This document shows positions 1 through 10,877 of a stretch of DNA of 12,771 nt, one piece after another. This DNA is from Pseudomonadota bacterium (GTDB lineage Bacteria > Desulfobacterota > Desulfobulbia > Desulfobulbales > Desulfobulbaceae). The DNA is taken from the NCBI GenBank assembly GCA_009782165.1, contig WQUH01000115.1, positions 1 to 12,771 of the forward strand, given 5' to 3'. The position numbers and the translations under genes are program-made. A model generated the notes under the pieces. That model did no database searches and was not told where the DNA came from. It saw only the letters and a program-made list of their open reading frames with translations. Within the stretch, counting starts at the first letter, position 1. Each line of letters starts with the position of its first letter.

Positions 1-156
1 AAACTTGCCGAGAACATTGTGGCTTTTGTGGACAGACTGGTCCAACTGAAGCCTTCGACCAGCAAGGGCATCTATCTCCGCGCTATTTCAGTTTCCAGCA
101 CCATGGGCCCGGGATTCAAAGTGGATCCGTTGCAGGTGCGTTCTCTTCTGAAGTAA
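1..156 (+). CDS. rplA: 50S ribosomal protein L1, C-terminal fragment (5' end outside window)
   Basis: The open frame runs from the first base to a TAA at 154-156 and gives the last 51 residues of L1. The tail contains the family signature SSTMGPGFKVD, preceded by KGIYLRAISV, which closely matches the C-terminal end of bacterial L1 (KG-Y-S-SSTMGPG). L1 binds 23S rRNA at the L1 stalk and helps release deacylated tRNA from the E site. In most bacteria it also represses its own rplK-rplA mRNA. The gene precedes rplJ as in the usual rplK-rplA-rplJ-rplL order. The N-terminal three quarters of the protein lie upstream and cannot be assessed. Confidence 0.95.
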   Translation, partial: KLAENIVAFVDRLVQLKPSTSKGIYLRAISVSSTMGPGFKVDPLQVRSLLK

Positions 157-172
157 TGGACTGATGTATACC

Positions 173-193
173 TGAGTACCGAATGTGTACTCG
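173..193 (+). other. Perfect inverted repeat just after rplA
   Basis: GAGTAC at 174-179 is exactly complementary to GTACTC at 187-192. The loop is 7 nt and a possible T-G wobble extends the stem by one pair. No T-run follows, so it is not a standard intrinsic terminator. It lies 17 nt after the rplA stop and just 5' of the L10 leader fold. It may be an outer helix of that leader or a boundary structure protecting or processing the mRNA. The pairing is seen directly; the role is inference. Confidence 0.45.
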
Positions 194-199
194 TTCACT

Positions 200-302
200 A
201 TGAACCCAGGGAAGGTCAAAGACCGCAGGCACGAATGTTTAATGGCGCCCAGGCGTGGCGTCACCTGCCGAGACCAGGCCAGTGTGCAATGGTACGCTGG
301 AG
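200..302 (+). promoter_or_regulatory. L10 leader (autoregulatory rplJ mRNA leader)
   Basis: The rplA-rplJ gap has the core of the bacterial L10 leader. GGTC (214-217) pairs with GACC (272-275). After a purine-rich internal loop (AAAGACC opposite CGA), GCAGG (225-229) pairs with CCTGC (264-268). The AAAGACCGCAGG and CCTGCCGAGACC strings match what I recall of this leader family, in which the L10-(L12)4 complex binds a kink-turn-like internal loop and represses rplJL. A further 7-bp stem (279-285 with 294-300, one G-T pair, loop GCAATGGT) follows. I see no hairpin with an adjacent T-run before rplJ, so translational control looks more likely than attenuation. Outer boundaries are approximate. 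Confidence 0.75.
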
Positions 303-356
303 TGTGTAGTCTTCATTCCTCTTTCTGCTCTTTTTGACAGTCCCGTATACCCACCA

Positions 357-364
357 TAAGGAGG
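357..364 (+). promoter_or_regulatory. Ribosome binding site that fixes the rplJ TTG start
   Basis: TAAGGAGG is a near-perfect Shine-Dalgarno sequence, with 8 nt between it and the TTG at 373. It rules out the upstream in-frame TTG at 334, which has only a pyrimidine-rich stretch in front of it. Confidence 0.85.
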
Positions 365-372
365 CATCAACG

Positions 373-891
373 TTGAATCGCGATCAGAAGACCGAGATTA
401 TCAATGCGCTCAACGAGACTTTTTCCAAGGCAAAGTTTGCGGTGGTTGCCGATTACCGCGGACTCAAGGTGACGGAACTGGAGAAGCTGCGCAAGAATCT
501 TCGGCAAAGCGATGGGCAAATTCAGGTGGCAAAAAACACCTTGCTGCGCCTGGCGGTCAAAGGGACGCCGTATGAAGGGTTGGGTGATTCCTTCAGCGGC
601 ACGACGGCAGTGGCTGTGGGGTTCAGCGAGCCGGTCGGCCCTTCCAAGGTGTTGACCAGCTTTGCCGCCGAGTTCAATGCATTTACCATTCGCAATGCCG
701 TTCTTGACGGCAAACGGCTCAGTGCAGACGATGTGCTGGCGCTGTCCAAGTTGCCGAGCAGGGAAGAATTGCTGGGCAAACTGTTGGGGACCATGTCCGC
801 GGTGCCGACAGGTTTTGTCCGCGTTCTGAGCGCTGTGCCGCAGAAATTGCTGTATGCGTTGACCGCAGTCAAAGAGCAAAAGGAAAATTAG
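373..891 (+). CDS. rplJ: 50S ribosomal protein L10 (stalk base)
   Basis: This encodes a 172-residue protein, a normal length for L10 (E. coli 165). L10 anchors the L7/L12 dimers to 23S rRNA at the stalk base, where translational GTPases are recruited. Seen here: an N-terminal region typical of L10 (residues 1-11 [11 protein letters not shown], then AVVADYRGL around 25-33 and VAKNTLL around 51-57), followed by a globular domain. The last 35 or so residues form a helical segment ([20 protein letters not shown]) expected to bind L7/L12 N-terminal domains. The start is TTG at 373, chosen for the strong Shine-Dalgarno at 357-364; homologues begin at this point. The weak start codon together with the L10 leader suggests tight autogenous control. 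rplL follows after 64 nt. Confidence 0.96.
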   Translation: MNRDQKTEIINALNETFSKAKFAVVADYRGLKVTELEKLRKNLRQSDGQIQVAKNTLLRLAVKGTPYEGLGDSFSGTTAVAVGFSEPVGPSKVLTSFAAEFNAFTIRNAVLDGKRLSADDVLALSKLPSREELLGKLLGTMSAVPTGFVRVLSAVPQKLLYALTAVKEQKEN

Positions 892-955
892 AACACAAGC
901 GCTTTCGCGCCTTATTGCCCGGAATACAAGGGTTATCCTATCAGGAGGAATGAAA

Positions 956-1333
956 ATGGCTGTAACAAAGCAGGACGTGATTGATTTTATTGCTAATATG
1001 ACCGTACTCGAACTCTCTGAGCTCATCAAGGAGCTGGAGGAGAAGTTCGGCGTATCCGCTGCCGCTCCGGTTGCCGTTGCCGCTGTTGCCGGTCCGGCCG
1101 AAGCCGCGGTTGTGGAAGAGAAAACCGAGTTTGATGTCATTCTGACCGGCGCCGGTGATCAGAAGATCAAAGTCATCAAGGAAGTACGCGCTATCACCGC
1201 GCTGGGACTGAAGGAAGCAAAAGATTTGGTTGAAGGCGTTCCCGCGCCGGTGAAAGAAGGTGTGAGCAAAGATGAAGCCGCCGCCATCAAAGCTCAAATC
1301 GAAAGTGCCGGCGGCACTGTAGAAATAAAATAA
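956..1333 (+). CDS. rplL: 50S ribosomal protein L7/L12 (stalk)
   Basis: The product has 125 residues (E. coli 121). It is the multi-copy stalk protein whose C-terminal domain contacts EF-G, EF-Tu, IF2 and RF3. Three parts are visible: a dimerising N-terminal helical domain (residues 1-33), an Ala/Pro/Val-rich flexible hinge (about 34-56), and the conserved C-terminal domain (about 57-125) with FDVIL, KVIKEVR and the hallmark [10 protein letters not shown] (84-93). The start is ATG at 956: AGGAGG at 943-948 lies 7 nt upstream, whereas the ATG at 950 would be only 1 nt from it. It is cotranscribed with rplJ, and the separate strong Shine-Dalgarno fits the several-fold excess of L12 over L10 in ribosomes. 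Confidence 0.97.
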   Translation: MAVTKQDVIDFIANMTVLELSELIKELEEKFGVSAAAPVAVAAVAGPAEAAVVEEKTEFDVILTGAGDQKIKVIKEVRAITALGLKEAKDLVEGVPAPVKEGVSKDEAAAIKAQIESAGGTVEIK

Positions 1334-1346
1334 GTTCTTTTTGCTG

Positions 1347-1362
1347 TCGGGATTATTCCCGA
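1347..1362 (+). other. Short hairpin directly after rplL
   Basis: TCGGGA (1347-1352) pairs perfectly with TCCCGA (1357-1362) around a TTAT tetraloop, 13 nt past the rplL stop. No T-run follows. It may stabilise the rplJL mRNA 3' end or serve as a processing site; E. coli has an RNase III site in the equivalent spacer. The structure is seen; the function is inference. Confidence 0.4.
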
Positions 1363-1377
1363 AGGCATCAGTCAATC

Positions 1378-1432
1378 AGGTAACGCTATGGAGCTTTGAG
1401 CCCCGTAGCGTTCCTGTGTTTGTAGGTTTTTT
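1378..1432 (+). terminator. Candidate partial terminator (attenuator) between rplL and rpoB
   Basis: AACGCTATGG (1382-1391) pairs with CCGTAGCGTT (1403-1412), 10 bp including one T-G pair. It extends outward by AGG/CCT (1378-1380 with 1413-1415) across one bulged T. An inner GCT/AGC pairing could close most of the loop. A T6 run follows at 1427-1432, then CC and TTTT. The T-run starts about 11 nt after the stem, farther than in an ideal intrinsic terminator. A small CCT/AGG pairing (1413-1415 with 1424-1426) directly before the T-run could bridge the gap. E. coli has an attenuator at this position that lowers rpoBC expression relative to rplJL; a similar role is inferred here. Confidence 0.5.
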
Positions 1433-1458
1433 CCTTTTCGGTTCAGAGTAATATTTTG

Positions 1459-1509
1459 ATTTTCTAACGAAAATTTACTGAGATAACCAAGGCGCTGCCG
1501 GCGTTGCGC
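1459..1509 (+). other. Two further hairpins in the rpoB leader
   Basis: ATTTTC (1459-1464) pairs with GAAAAT (1469-1474) around TAAC. GCGC (1492-1495) can pair with GCGC (1506-1509) around a loop that itself holds GCCGGC. The second ends 19 nt before the rpoB ATG, close to the Shine-Dalgarno. With the stems at 1347 and 1378, most of this 195-nt spacer can fold. No clear promoter was seen; TAATAT at 1449-1454 has no convincing -35 partner. Confidence 0.3.
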
Positions 1510-1528
1510 GGAATGTTTCGAGGGGACT

Positions 1529-4500
1529 ATGAGAAGAGTACGGAAAAGTTTTGCCAAAACAAGCCAGATTATAGAGCCGCCCCACCTGATCGCTATGCAG
1601 CGGGAGTCGTACGAGCATTTTCTGCAACGGGATATTGCGCCTGAGCTGCGCCGAGATCATGGCCTGCAGGCCATATTTCAAAGCGTGTTCCCGATCACCG
1701 ATTTCAACGGGCTGTGCTCGCTTGAATTCGTCCGTTATTCCTTTGGCGAGCCCAAGTACACCGTGGCTGAATGCATTGAACGGGGAATGACCTATGAGTC
1801 GCCGCTCAAGATCACGGTTCGTCTGATCACCTTTGACGTGGACGAGACCACCGGGGTGCAGTCGGTCCGCGACATTAAGGAGCAGGAGGTTTTTCTTGGC
1901 GCGCTGCCGTTGATGACCCAGGATGGCGTGTTTGTGGTCAACGGCACGGAGCGGGTGATCGTCAACCAGTTGCAGCGTTCTCCTGGTTTGTTCTACACCC
2001 ATGATCACGGCAAGTCGCACGCCTCGGGGAAACGGTTGTACTCTGCCCGTATCATTCCCGTGCGCGGCTCGTGGCTTGATTTCGAGTTCGATATCAAAGA
2101 TATCCTCTACGTGCGCATCGACCGCCGCCGCAAATTGCCCGTGAGCGTCCTGCTCAAAGCGCTGGGGTACAGCAACGAGGAGTTGCTCAACGAGTTCTAT
2201 CACTCCGATATCATCCATCGCGATGGCGAAGAGTACTCCATCGCCTTCAACGCCATTACCTTTGCCAACCAGCGCCTGAACACCGACATCATCAGTCCGG
2301 CCGATGGCGCAATCGTTGCCAGGAAAGGCAAGAAGGTGACGAAAACCCTGGCCAAAAAGATTGAAAGCATGGGGGTTTCCGCGCTCAAGATCGAGGTGGA
2401 AGAGATCTACGGCCGTTTTTTTGCCCATGACATTGTCCATGGGCAGAACGGCGAGGTTCTCGTCAAATGCAACGACACGGTTACTCCCGCCGCGTTGCAG
2501 ACCCTTGCCGATGCCGGGGTCAACTCGTTTTCGCTGTTGTTCATCGATGGCGTCAATTTCAGCGAATCGTTTCGCAAGACCTTGCTGCTGGACAAAATCA
2601 AGGACACCAACGAGGCCCTGGTGGAGATCTATCGACGTTTGCGTCCATCCAGCCCTCCGACTCAGGAAGTGGCCAAAGCCTTTTTCGACAATCTCTTCTT
2701 CAATGCGGCCACCTACGATCTGTCCGAAGTGGGTCGGTACAAGATCAACACCAAGCTGGTGATTGACACCCCCATCGAGGTCCGCACCTTGACCAAGGAA
2801 GATATTGTCAAGAGTGTCAAATACCTGGTCAGGATCAAGGATGAACTGAAAGACGGCGACGACATCGACCATCTGGGCAATCGCCGGGTCCGCACCGTCG
2901 GCGAGCTGTGCGAAAATCAGTTTCGGGTGGGCCTGGTCCGCATGGAACGGGCGATCAAGGAACGCATGACCTTGCAGGAAATCGAAACCCTGATGCCGCA
3001 CGATCTGGTCAATCCCAAGCCCGTGACTTCGGCGATCAAGGAGTTTTTTGGCACCAGCCAGCTCTCGCAGTTCATGGATCAGACCAATCCGCTTTCCGAG
3101 GTGACCCATAAGCGCCGGCTGTCCGCCCTCGGTCCCGGCGGTCTTTCCCGCGAACGGGCAGGGTTCGAGGTGCGGGATGTCCATCCCACCCATTATGGCC
3201 GTATCTGCCCGGTGGAAACTCCCGAAGGACCGAACATCGGCCTGATCGTCAGCCTGGCGACCTACGCCAAGGTCAACCCGTACGGTTTCATCGAAACCCC
3301 CTACCGGTACGTGAAGGATCGGGTGGTTTCCAGCGACTACAGGTATCTCTCCGCCTTGCAGGAAGAGGAACACGTCATTGCCCCGGCCAAGGTGCCGCTG
3401 GCTGACGATCGCCTGCTCGACGAATATCTGATTGCGAGGCACGAAAGCGAGGTCGCCATGGTGCCCGCCGATGACGTGACCATGATGGATATTGCGCCGA
3501 ACCAGATGGTTTCGGTGGCCGCCTCCCTGATTCCCTTTTTGGAGAACGACGACGCCAACCGCGCCCTCATGGGCTCCAACATGCAGCGCCAGGCCGTGCC
3601 GCTGCTCAAGACCAGCGCGCCCTTGGTCGGCACCGGGGTGGAAAAGTACGTGGCCCGCGATTCCGGCGCCTGTCTGCTGGCCGGCGGAGACGGGACGGTC
3701 GAGGAGGCCGATGCCAACCGGATTGTCATTCGCTACGATCAGCCCGGAGTGGACGGATTCGATACCGGCATCGCTGTCTACCGGCTGTCGAAATATAAAA
3801 AATCCAACCAGAATACCTGCTTCAACCAGAGGGCCCTGGTCTATCCGGGCGAACGGGTGACCAAAGGAACGGTCCTGGCCGACGGGCCGTCGGCCGAGGC
3901 TGGTGAGCTGGCCCTGGGCAAGAATGTCACCATCGCCTTCATGCCGTGGCGGGGATACAATTTCGAGGATTCGATCCTGGTGAACGAGCGCCTGCTCAAG
4001 GAAGACACCTTCACCTCGGTGCACATCGAAATTTTCGAGACCATGGCCAGGGACACCAAGCTGGGCAAGGAGGAGATCACGCGCGATATCCCGAACGTCG
4101 GCGAGGACGGCCTGCGCAATCTGGACGATTCCGGCATTATCCGCATCGGCGCCGAGGTTCGGGCCGGCGACATGCTGGTCGGCAAGGTCACGCCCAAGGG
4201 GGAAAGCATGCTCTCGCCTGAAGAGAAGCTGCTCCGGGCGATTTTTGGCGAGAAGGCGGGCGATGTCAAGGATTCCTCGTTGCGGGTGCCTCCGGGCATC
4301 GAAGGGGTGGTGATCGATGCCAAGGTCTTTTCCCGCAAAGGGGTCGACAAGGATGAGCGCACCCTGATGATCGAGGAAATGGAGATCGATCGCCTGAACC
4401 GCGACATGGAAGACGAACTCAAGAGCCTGAAGAAAGGGGTGCGCAAGGCCCTGGCCGACCTGCTTGAAGGACGGACGGCCAAAAGCGATATTAAAGACAG

Positions 4501-5602
4501 GAAGGGCAAGGTCATCCTCAAGCTGGGCAAGCAACTGACCGGCAAGATTCTCGATCAGGTCAACTTTGCCGCGCTGCGCGACCTGGATTTTACGGAAAAG
4601 GCCAAATATACGGAAGAAATCGAAGCGATTTTCCACCGCTACACCAGTCAGTCGACCATTGTTCGCAGCCGCTATCAGGGCATTGTCGAACGGATGGAAA
4701 AAGGCGACGATTTGCCGCCCGGCGTGGTCAAGATGGTGAAAATCTATGTGGCGACCAAGCGCAAGCTGGCGGTGGGCGATAAGATGGCCGGTCGCCACGG
4801 CAACAAAGGCGTGGTTTCCCGCCTGCTTCCCGAAGAGGATATGCCGTTTTTCGCCGACGGGACCACGGTCGATCTGGTGCTGAATCCCCTGGGCGTTCCC
4901 TCACGTATGAATGTCGGTCAGGTGCTCGAATGCCATCTCGGCTATGCCGCCAAAAGGCTTGGCGAGCAACTGTCGGCCATTGCCCGGCAGCAGGAGATCG
5001 AACGGTTGAAGCAACGCTTGCAGAGCCTCTATTCACCGGCCGAGTATGCGCAGTTGACCGATGGGCTCACCGACGATGCGCTGCTGGACTTCATGAGGAA
5101 ATACAGTCATGGCCTCCATGTCGCCACGCCGGTGTTTGACGGGGCGTCCGAGTCGGAGATCCGGCAGTTGCTGGTCACCTCCGGCGTTGACGAGATCGGG
5201 CAGACGACCCTGTACGACGGCCTGACCGGAGAGCCGTTCGACAATCAGGTTACGGTCGGCGTCATGTACATGCTCAAGCTCCACCACCTGGTGGACAACA
5301 AGATCCATGCCCGTTCCACCGGCCCCTATTCCCTGGTCACGCAGCAACCGCTGGGCGGCAAGGCGCAGTTCGGCGGTCAGCGGCTGGGCGAGATGGAGGT
5401 TTGGGCCATGGAAGCCTATGGCGCGGCGTATACCTTGAAAGAGTTTCTCACCGTCAAATCCGACGATGTCGAGGGCCGGACAACGATGTACGAGAAGATC
5501 GTCAAAGGGAACAATTTCCTCGAGACCGGCTTGCCCGAATCCTTTCATGTACTGGTCAAGGAGTTGAAAGGACTCTGCCTGGACATCGAGCTGCAGGAAT
5601 AG
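1529..5602 (+). CDS. rpoB: DNA-directed RNA polymerase subunit beta
   Basis: This 1357-residue protein (E. coli 1342) forms one half of the RNA polymerase catalytic cleft. The rifampicin-binding region [18 protein letters not shown] starts at residue 508. It retains Q514, D517, H527 and S532, equivalent to E. coli Q513, D516, H526 and S531, so the enzyme should be rifampicin-sensitive. The active-site lysines are K1085 and K1093 in [12 protein letters not shown] (E. coli K1065, K1073). Conserved [15 protein letters not shown] and the C-terminal clamp segment [10 protein letters not shown] are present. A charged helical insertion at roughly 945-1055 corresponds to proteobacterial SI2. The ATG at 1529 has GAGGGG at 1520-1525 only a few nt upstream. 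In-frame TTA, CTA and TCA codons are absent from the start to 4798, showing strong codon selection. The TAG stop lies 97 nt before rpoC. Confidence 0.99.
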   Translation: MRRVRKSFAKTSQIIEPPHLIAMQRESYEHFLQRDIAPELRRDHGLQAIFQSVFPITDFNGLCSLEFVRYSFGEPKYTVAECIERGMTYESPLKITVRLITFDVDETTGVQSVRDIKEQEVFLGALPLMTQDGVFVVNGTERVIVNQLQRSPGLFYTHDHGKSHASGKRLYSARIIPVRGSWLDFEFDIKDILYVRIDRRRKLPVSVLLKALGYSNEELLNEFYHSDIIHRDGEEYSIAFNAITFANQRLNTDIISPADGAIVARKGKKVTKTLAKKIESMGVSALKIEVEEIYGRFFAHDIVHGQNGEVLVKCNDTVTPAALQTLADAGVNSFSLLFIDGVNFSESFRKTLLLDKIKDTNEALVEIYRRLRPSSPPTQEVAKAFFDNLFFNAATYDLSEVGRYKINTKLVIDTPIEVRTLTKEDIVKSVKYLVRIKDELKDGDDIDHLGNRRVRTVGELCENQFRVGLVRMERAIKERMTLQEIETLMPHDLVNPKPVTSAIKEFFGTSQLSQFMDQTNPLSEVTHKRRLSALGPGGLSRERAGFEVRDVHPTHYGRICPVETPEGPNIGLIVSLATYAKVNPYGFIETPYRYVKDRVVSSDYRYLSALQEEEHVIAPAKVPLADDRLLDEYLIARHESEVAMVPADDVTMMDIAPNQMVSVAASLIPFLENDDANRALMGSNMQRQAVPLLKTSAPLVGTGVEKYVARDSGACLLAGGDGTVEEADANRIVIRYDQPGVDGFDTGIAVYRLSKYKKSNQNTCFNQRALVYPGERVTKGTVLADGPSAEAGELALGKNVTIAFMPWRGYNFEDSILVNERLLKEDTFTSVHIEIFETMARDTKLGKEEITRDIPNVGEDGLRNLDDSGIIRIGAEVRAGDMLVGKVTPKGESMLSPEEKLLRAIFGEKAGDVKDSSLRVPPGIEGVVIDAKVFSRKGVDKDERTLMIEEMEIDRLNRDMEDELKSLKKGVRKALADLLEGRTAKSDIKDRKGKVILKLGKQLTGKILDQVNFAALRDLDFTEKAKYTEEIEAIFHRYTSQSTIVRSRYQGIVERMEKGDDLPPGVVKMVKIYVATKRKLAVGDKMAGRHGNKGVVSRLLPEEDMPFFADGTTVDLVLNPLGVPSRMNVGQVLECHLGYAAKRLGEQLSAIARQQEIERLKQRLQSLYSPAEYAQLTDGLTDDALLDFMRKYSHGLHVATPVFDGASESEIRQLLVTSGVDEIGQTTLYDGLTGEPFDNQVTVGVMYMLKLHHLVDNKIHARSTGPYSLVTQQPLGGKAQFGGQRLGEMEVWAMEAYGAAYTLKEFLTVKSDDVEGRTTMYEKIVKGNNFLETGLPESFHVLVKELKGLCLDIELQE

Positions 5603-5618
5603 TCAGCAGCGTCCGGGA

Positions 5619-5672
5619 GCCATCGCAGACGCGATTGGCAAAAAATAGGCGTTTTTCAGCCGTGCAACACGG
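5619..5672 (+). other. Two hairpins in the rpoB-rpoC spacer
   Basis: GCCATCGC (5619-5626) pairs with GCGATTGGC (5631-5639) over 8 bp with one bulged T and an AGAC loop. CCGTG (5660-5664) pairs with CACGG (5668-5672) around CAA. Between them lie an A-run (5640-5645) and T5 (5652-5656). The first stem could be a weak terminator or an RNA processing and stability element tuning beta to beta' ratio. The pairings are seen; the role is inference. Confidence 0.35.
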
Positions 5673-5699
5673 ATGATGTGAAATATACAGAGGTGAAAC

Positions 5700-9776
<4,077 letters not shown>

Positions 9777-9779
9777 AAC

Positions 9780-9808
9780 TTGACCTTTACGGGTTGTTCG
9801 ATTATTAA
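9780..9808 (+). promoter_or_regulatory. Candidate promoter for the str block (rpsL-rpsG)
   Basis: TTGACC (9780-9785, 5/6 to the sigma-70 -35 box), a 17-bp spacer, and TATTAA (9803-9808, 4/6 to the -10 box; ATTAAT one base on also scores 4/6). It starts 3 nt after the rpoC stop and would initiate near 9815, giving an rpsL leader of about 64 nt that includes the hairpin at 9824. It fits independent control of the str genes, but the -10 match is moderate. Confidence 0.42.
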
Positions 9809-9823
9809 TTTCCGTTTTCGTGT

Positions 9824-9862
9824 CCGCGCTTTTCGAAAAAGTGCGGCCTGATTGTATTTTTT
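9824..9862 (+). other. Stem-loop with trailing T-run between rpoC and rpsL
   Basis: CCGCGCTTTT (9824-9833) pairs with AAAAGTGCGG (9837-9846): 10 bp with one G-T pair and a CGA loop. TTTTTT follows at 9857-9862 after a 10-nt gap, directly before the rpsL Shine-Dalgarno. The gap makes it a poor canonical terminator. It may be a weak rpoC terminator letting some transcripts into str, or a leader element affecting rpsL translation. In E. coli the S7 repressor site lies between rpsL and rpsG, so an S7 target here would be unusual. Confidence 0.45.
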
Positions 9863-9878
9863 AAAGGAGCTGCCTGGG

Positions 9879-10250
9879 ATGCCCACGATCAATCAACTTG
9901 TCAGGAATAGACGAAAAAAGATAACCAAGCGGACGAACACGCCTGCCTTGCAGAGTTGTCCGCAGAAACGCGGCGTTTGTGTCCGTGTCTATACGACAAC
10001 CCCCAAGAAGCCCAACTCGGCTTTGAGAAAAGTTGCCAGGGTACGTCTGACAAATGGAATCGAGGTGACGTCCTATATCCCCGGTATCGGACACAATCTG
10101 CAGGAGCACTCGGTGGTGCTCATCCGCGGCGGTCGCGTCAAAGACCTTCCAGGCGTACGGTATCACATCATCCGCGGCACCTTGGATACGCTTGGAGTGA
10201 ACGACAGGAAGCAGGGACGCTCGAAATATGGGGCCAAACGCCCGAAGTGA
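9879..10250 (+). CDS. rpsL: 30S ribosomal protein S12
   Basis: This 123-residue protein (E. coli 124) sits at the decoding centre of the small subunit and influences translational accuracy. Conserved blocks are MPTINQLVR at the start, CPQKRGVC (27-34), [13 protein letters not shown] (40-52), [14 protein letters not shown] and [14 protein letters not shown] (83-96), ending in [10 protein letters not shown]. Lysines at positions classically mutated in streptomycin resistance are wild type (K43 and K88, counting Met). D89 next to K88 is the usual RimO methylthiolation site. The ATG at 9879 has AAGGAG at 9864-9869, 9 nt upstream; an in-frame TTG at 9852 is rejected. rpsG follows after 31 nt, implying cotranscription. 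Confidence 0.98.
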   Translation: MPTINQLVRNRRKKITKRTNTPALQSCPQKRGVCVRVYTTTPKKPNSALRKVARVRLTNGIEVTSYIPGIGHNLQEHSVVLIRGGRVKDLPGVRYHIIRGTLDTLGVNDRKQGRSKYGAKRPK

Positions 10251-10281
10251 TGTTTTGACTAGATGCTGAACGAGTGAAGAT

Positions 10282-10755
10282 ATGCCTAGAAAAAAAATGT
10301 TGGACAGGCGGCCGATTGCTCCGGACCCAAAGTACAATTCCGTTTTGGTGGCAAAATTTACCAATGGCCTGATGGTTGCCGGCAAAAAGACCGTGGCGCG
10401 GCGTCTGTTTTATGATGCCATGGGGATCATCGACGGCAAGATCGCGGACCAGGAGCCATTGACGGTTTTCGAGGAGGCCATGGAGAATGTGCGGCCTCGG
10501 GTCGAGGTGAAGAGCCGGCGGGTGGGCGGCGCCACGTATCAGGTGCCGGTCGAGGTGCGTCCCGAGCGTCGCAATGCCTTGGCGATCCGCTGGATCATCA
10601 ACTTCGCCAAGGGCCGCTCCGGTCAGACCATGTCGGAGAAGCTGGCGGCTGAACTGCTCGACGCCTACAACAATCGCGGCGCTTCGGTGAAGAAAAAAGA
10701 CGATACCCACAAGATGGCCGAGGCGAACAAGGCGTTCGCGCATTACCGCTGGTAG
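10282..10755 (+). CDS. rpsG: 30S ribosomal protein S7
   Basis: This 157-residue protein is in the usual bacterial range (about 155-157). S7 nucleates assembly of the 30S head by binding the 3' major domain of 16S rRNA, and it contacts E-site tRNA. Family features visible are the start [20 protein letters not shown], the KKTVARR helix near 35-41, [24 protein letters not shown] (about 66-89), [12 protein letters not shown] and the C-terminal AFAHYRW. The Shine-Dalgarno is weak (GAG at 10272-10274, 7 nt before ATG), suggesting translational coupling to rpsL 31 nt upstream. In E. coli S7 represses this operon through the rpsL-rpsG spacer; here the spacer is too short for the E. coli structure. 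Confidence 0.98.
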   Translation: MPRKKMLDRRPIAPDPKYNSVLVAKFTNGLMVAGKKTVARRLFYDAMGIIDGKIADQEPLTVFEEAMENVRPRVEVKSRRVGGATYQVPVEVRPERRNALAIRWIINFAKGRSGQTMSEKLAAELLDAYNNRGASVKKKDDTHKMAEANKAFAHYRW

Positions 10756-10776
10756 GGCGCGGCTGTCCTGCGGGCT

Positions 10777-10810
10777 GCGAGAAGTTGATTGACAGCTTGC
10801 GAGAATTGAT
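10777..10810 (+). repeat. Imperfect direct repeat around the EF-G promoter
   Basis: GCGAGAAGTTGAT (10777-10789) recurs as GCGAGAATTGAT (10799-10810), differing by one inserted G. The start points are 22 bp apart, about two helical turns. The first copy ends on the first T of the TTGACA -35 box; the second fills most of the spacer and ends on the first T of the TATAAA -10 box. A repressor-type operator is one possibility; chance similarity of AT/GA-rich promoter sequence is another. Confidence 0.4.
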
Positions 10811-10815
10811 ATAAA
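10789..10815 (+). promoter_or_regulatory. Candidate sigma-70 promoter in front of EF-G
   Basis: A perfect -35 box TTGACA (10789-10794) is followed after 15 bp by TATAAA (10810-10815, 5/6). TG lies one base before the -10 box (10807-10808), giving an extended -10 element. The 15-bp spacer is short, but an extended -10 tolerates that. A 17-bp alternative uses TAAAAA at 10812. Initiation is predicted near 10823, giving a leader of about 55 nt. It indicates that EF-G can be transcribed apart from rpsL-rpsG. Confidence 0.58.
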
Positions 10816-10844
10816 AACAGCGACATTTTTCTTGGGACAGGGCC

Positions 10845-10868
10845 GGAGGAATGTTCTAACATCGGTGG
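10845..10868 (+). promoter_or_regulatory. EF-G leader: strong Shine-Dalgarno not placed for the gene, plus weak GGTGG
   Basis: GGAGG (10845-10849) is the best Shine-Dalgarno in the spacer but lies 28 nt before the GTG start of EF-G. An ATG-TTC-TAA follows it almost at once (10851-10859), and that TAA is in the EF-G frame, so no upstream start is possible. The only ribosome site suitably spaced for GTG 10878 is GGTGG (10864-10868, 9 nt away). ATGT/ACAT (10851-10854 with 10859-10862) and CCG/CGG (10843-10845 with 10863-10865) could pair and bring the two motifs together. Confidence 0.4.
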
Positions 10869-10877
10869 AAAACAGTC

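Noticed and set aside
334..339. Perfect TTGACA hexamer just before rplJ, and the same TTG as an upstream rplJ start
   Set aside because: At 17 bp downstream the sequence is TAAGGA, part of the Shine-Dalgarno, with no -10 box. As a start codon it has no ribosome site and would add 13 residues not typical of L10.
950..955. ATG at 950 as the rplL start
   Set aside because: It lies 1 nt after AGGAGG, too close to be used. The ATG at 956 has 7-nt spacing and gives the normal L7/L12 N-terminus.
367..1140. Minus-strand open frame across rplJ and rplL
   Set aside because: It overlaps two certain ribosomal protein genes entirely and has low-complexity, non-domain composition.
1449..1454. TAATAT as an rpoB-proximal -10 box
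   Set aside because: There is no acceptable -35 element 16-18 bp upstream, only a T-rich tract.
1475..4798. A very long open frame on the minus strand opposite rpoB
   Set aside because: It is codon-aligned with rpoB and exists because rpoB avoids TTA, CTA and TCA over this stretch. The translation is rich in His, Gln and Gly with no recognisable domain, as expected of an antisense shadow.
9852..9878. In-frame TTG at 9852 as the rpsL start
   Set aside because: It would place the Shine-Dalgarno inside the gene and add nine residues absent from S12. The ATG at 9879 gives the family start MPTINQLVR.
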